DNA of 6,845 nucleotides from NCBI GenBank assembly GCA_021827245.1, contig JAKAWN010000365.1, positions 1 to 6,845 on the forward strand. Direction: 5' to 3'. The position numbers and the translations under genes were made by a program. The notes below the pieces were generated by a model. The model had not been told where the DNA came from. It searched no databases and worked only from the letters and a program-made list of their open reading frames with translations. This DNA is from Acidobacteriota bacterium. GTDB taxonomy: Bacteria > Acidobacteriota > Terriglobia > UBA7540. The first letter of the stretch is position 1. Each line of letters opens with the position of its first letter. This document shows positions 5,860 through 6,845 of this stretch, piece after piece.

Positions 5860-6845
5860 ATGAGAAGACGGGACTTTCTCAAAGGGGGAATGTTATCTGC
5901 CTTTATCCCACAATCCTTGGCATTTCTCGCAGAGCCAAAATCCATTCCCGCACGCGCCGCACTTCAAGGAGGAATAAAGCAAGCGGCGGACTTGGCTGCC
6001 ACGCCGCCGATGGGATGGAACAGTTGGAACAGCTTTCACCTGGACATTGATGACCCCATCATCCGGGCACAGGCCAAGGCCATGGTGGACAGCGGCATGA
6101 AGGCGGCAGGATACGAGTATGTGGTGATAGACGGTGGTTGGGAAGGATTCCACGATGCTCAGGGCATATTTCACCCCGACATTCTCAAGTTCCCGAATAT
6201 GAAGGATTTGTGCGATTACATTCATGGCCTGGGTTTGAAGGTTGGAATTCACGACAGCCCCGGTCCGGTCACTTGCTCTGGCAGGGAAGCCAGCTACGGT
6301 CATGAGGAGCAGGACGCGGAAACGTTCGCGAGCTGGGGAATCGATTTTATCAAGTACGACTGGTGCAGCGGCAGCAGGGTTTACAAGCCGGACCAGATGA
6401 AAGCAGCTTATGAAAAATTCCATAAGGCCATACTCAGGACAGGCCGGCCCATACTATACAGCCTCTGTCAATACGGGATGGAAGATGTCTGGAAGTGGGG
6501 AGCTTCGGTGGGGGGAAATATGTGGCGAACCACCGGCGACATTTCGAATGACTACTACCACGTGGCCTATATCGGTTTTGAGCAGAATGGCTTGGAGAAA
6601 TACGCTGGCCCTGGCCACTGGAACAACCCGGGCCAGATGGAAATTGGAAATGGAAAGTTGACAAACGATGAGTGCCGCATGCATATGAGCCTTTGGTGCA
6701 TGCTGGCGGCGCCTTTGTTTGCCAGCAACGATCTGACCAAAATGAGCCCGGAAACTCTCGCGATCCTGACCAATCGGGAAGTTGTCGCGGTCGATCAGGA
6801 CCCGGCGGGAATCCAAGGCCATCGAGTGTGGCAGGAAGGCCCAAG
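5860..6845 (+). CDS. Tat-exported GH27 glycoside hydrolase (alpha-galactosidase family), 3' end outside window
   Basis: The first 328 residues of a GH27 retaining glycosidase, a family that mostly removes terminal alpha-galactose; the frame stays open to the window end. The N-terminus carries a twin-arginine signal (RRDFLK at residues 3-8, then a modest hydrophobic stretch), so the enzyme is probably exported folded to the periplasm. The catalytic (beta/alpha)8 barrel starts at TPPMGWNSWNSF (48-59). FIKYDWC holds the expected nucleophile D167, and WRTTGDIS the expected acid/base D227. SPGPVTCSG (133-141), GHEEQDA (147-153), CQYG (203-206) and GPGHWN (250-255) are typical of a bacterial subgroup. 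Two places differ from the usual family pattern: IDGGW at 90-94, where IDD is normal, and WNNPGQMEIGN at 254-264, where WNDPDMLEVGN is normal. Since these loops line the sugar pocket, substrate preference may differ from plain alpha-galactosidase. The visible sequence reaches the end of the barrel (LTNREVVAVDQDP); the C-terminal beta-domain is missing only because the window ends. Confidence 0.9.
   Translation, partial: MRRRDFLKGGMLSAFIPQSLAFLAEPKSIPARAALQGGIKQAADLAATPPMGWNSWNSFHLDIDDPIIRAQAKAMVDSGMKAAGYEYVVIDGGWEGFHDAQGIFHPDILKFPNMKDLCDYIHGLGLKVGIHDSPGPVTCSGREASYGHEEQDAETFASWGIDFIKYDWCSGSRVYKPDQMKAAYEKFHKAILRTGRPILYSLCQYGMEDVWKWGASVGGNMWRTTGDISNDYYHVAYIGFEQNGLEKYAGPGHWNNPGQMEIGNGKLTNDECRMHMSLWCMLAAPLFASNDLTKMSPETLAILTNREVVAVDQDPAGIQGHRVWQEGP

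Noticed and set aside
5854..5862. Alternative GH27 start at ATG 5854
   Set aside because: It touches the GGAGG ribosome site with no spacer; the ATG at 5860 has a normal six-base spacing.
5893..6423. Open frame of 176 codons on the - strand
   Set aside because: It lies wholly opposite the GH27 gene, whose motifs are unmistakable, and its translation shows no domain; it is an antisense shadow.
1..6845. CRISPR array, tRNA, riboswitch, toxin-antitoxin or phage genes
   Set aside because: I read the gaps on both strands and saw no regularly spaced repeats, cloverleaf-like segments or recognisable genes of these types.

Overview
The window looks like carbohydrate-utilisation DNA from an Acidobacteriota (Terriglobia/Solibacter-like) genome. 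This rests on family resemblance only: a long Oar-like TonB-dependent receptor with an N-terminal carboxypeptidase-regulatory domain, a type expanded in that phylum; secreted glycosidases of a matching style; and moderately GC-rich DNA with roomy intergenic gaps. No rRNA or other taxonomic marker is present, so the assignment is an inference.

Layout, all recognised genes on the + strand. Positions 1-573 carry the catalytic C-terminal part of an IS630-family transposase whose 5' part lies outside the window. Positions 574-1180 are largely non-coding but contain a 55-codon reading frame (834-1001) that encodes a convincing Sec signal peptide and then stops, probably the stump of a lost secreted protein. 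Positions 1181-2194 encode a secreted protein with a rhamnogalacturonan-lyase-type carbohydrate-binding domain, a linker beta-domain and only the first strand and metal-binding motif (HEHLD) of a GH38 alpha-mannosidase catalytic domain; the rest of the enzyme is missing. Positions 2298-5522 encode a complete outer-membrane TonB-dependent receptor. Positions 5523-5859 are a gap with no convincing gene. Position 5860 to the window end encodes most of a Tat-exported GH27 (alpha-galactosidase family) enzyme, open at the 3' end.

Taken together, the receptor and the GH27 enzyme (and once the GH38 protein) suit uptake and trimming of plant or microbial glycans: polymer fragments would be imported through the barrel and galactosyl or similar side groups removed in the periplasm. 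No SusD-like partner, regulator or inner-membrane transporter is visible. The left half carries signs of decay (an IS end, a signal-peptide stump, a truncated hydrolase), while the right half appears intact. I found no CRISPR array, tRNA, phage gene or defence system, and no clearly new system. The most interesting points are the truncated GH38 fusion and the unusual active-site residues in the GH27 enzyme.
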